A DNA stretch of 64,000 nucleotides from Halocaridina rubra (taxonomy: Eukaryota; Arthropoda; Malacostraca; Decapoda; Atyidae). The notes under the pieces were generated by a model. That model worked only from the letters and a program-made list of their open reading frames with translations. It was not told where the DNA came from and did not search any database. The position numbers and the translations under genes are program-made. This document shows positions 63,600-64,000 of this stretch, piece after piece; position 1 is the stretch's first letter; each line of letters begins with the position of its first letter. The stretch lies in assembly GCA_037179515.1 (NCBI GenBank), contig JAXCGZ010005673.1:87501-151500 (forward strand), in the 5' to 3' direction.

Positions 63600-64000
63600 T
63601 ATGCACAAATACACACACAAACATGCACATTAGTCAGTGTTCAGGATGTTCAGTTTTCAAAATGACGTCATATCCCACTGAAGCCAGCAGGGTTGCCCAT
63701 ATTGAGCAAAAGCATTGTACTTCAGGGCCTCATCATCATACCCTGCCCATACCCCTTTCCAACGGCTGCTCTCATTGCCAGTTATATGCTCTCTTTTATT
63801 TGAGTTGGTTCCTACGACACACGAGAATATAAATGAGGTATGTTTTATTCCCCACCACCTGGAGAATTGGTATTCGTGATAATTATCCTATTGCTACTGT
63901 TTTCATTGGCCTAGTTTTATTACTTCGTGACTCAACTGCTAGCGTGGATTCCTGCTCTGTGCACTTACTGCGCATACGTATCATTTTATGTATTTGGGTC

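Overview
The window looks like non-coding nuclear DNA of an arthropod, most likely a decapod crustacean (a penaeid-like shrimp or a crab). The pointers are very long uninterrupted microsatellites of almost every AT-rich class, dense tRNA-headed SINEs, LINE relics with FADD reverse-transcriptase motifs, and dispersed CCTAA-rich repeats. This is inferred from sequence style; no protein-coding gene settles the species. I see no prokaryotic features, no CRISPR array, and no intact protein-coding gene. Most long open frames are translations of dinucleotide, tetranucleotide or trinucleotide tracts, or lie inside SINEs.

Layout. 1-3.3 kb: degenerate tandem arrays, one split by a SINE with a perfect target-site duplication, then a G-rich array. 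3.3-13 kb: microsatellites, SINEs and two copies of one LINE (5.29-6.71 kb plus; 10.04-10.90 kb minus). 13-18.6 kb: two degenerate minisatellite fields (13.2-13.67 and 17.3-18.5 kb) among SINEs. 18.6-31.2 kb: the most rearranged part, with three palindromic clusters of a ~275-bp tRNA-headed unit bounded by (TA)n, a dispersed GTGGCTGAGTC-type element in several copies, a hAT-like relic and a LINE 3' end. 31.2-37.1 kb: a ~63-bp degenerate array, a third LINE 3' end and another SINE. 37.1-48.1 kb: quieter and A-rich on the plus strand, with scattered SINE copies, a 27-bp minisatellite, and a fourth tRNA-headed palindrome bounded by (AAT)n at 47.1-47.9 kb. 48.1-64 kb: clear SINEs and LINEs stop; the plus strand becomes T-rich and mostly unique.

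A GC-rich, CpG-containing stretch at 49.36-49.79 kb with a CCAAT box, a CRE-like site and two GGCGGG boxes ends in an ATG followed at once by GTAGGT. It is the best candidate for a promoter and first exon, with the remaining 14 kb as its first intron. The downstream gene cannot be named from this window.

The most interesting signal is a set of outward-facing palindromes built from ~275-277-bp tRNA-headed units. Four loci share the architecture: the tRNA-like heads face outward and both outer ends abut an AT-rich microsatellite. Two families with different heads seem to share body sequence. This looks like a microsatellite-associated, fold-back mobile element not covered by ordinary SINE descriptions.
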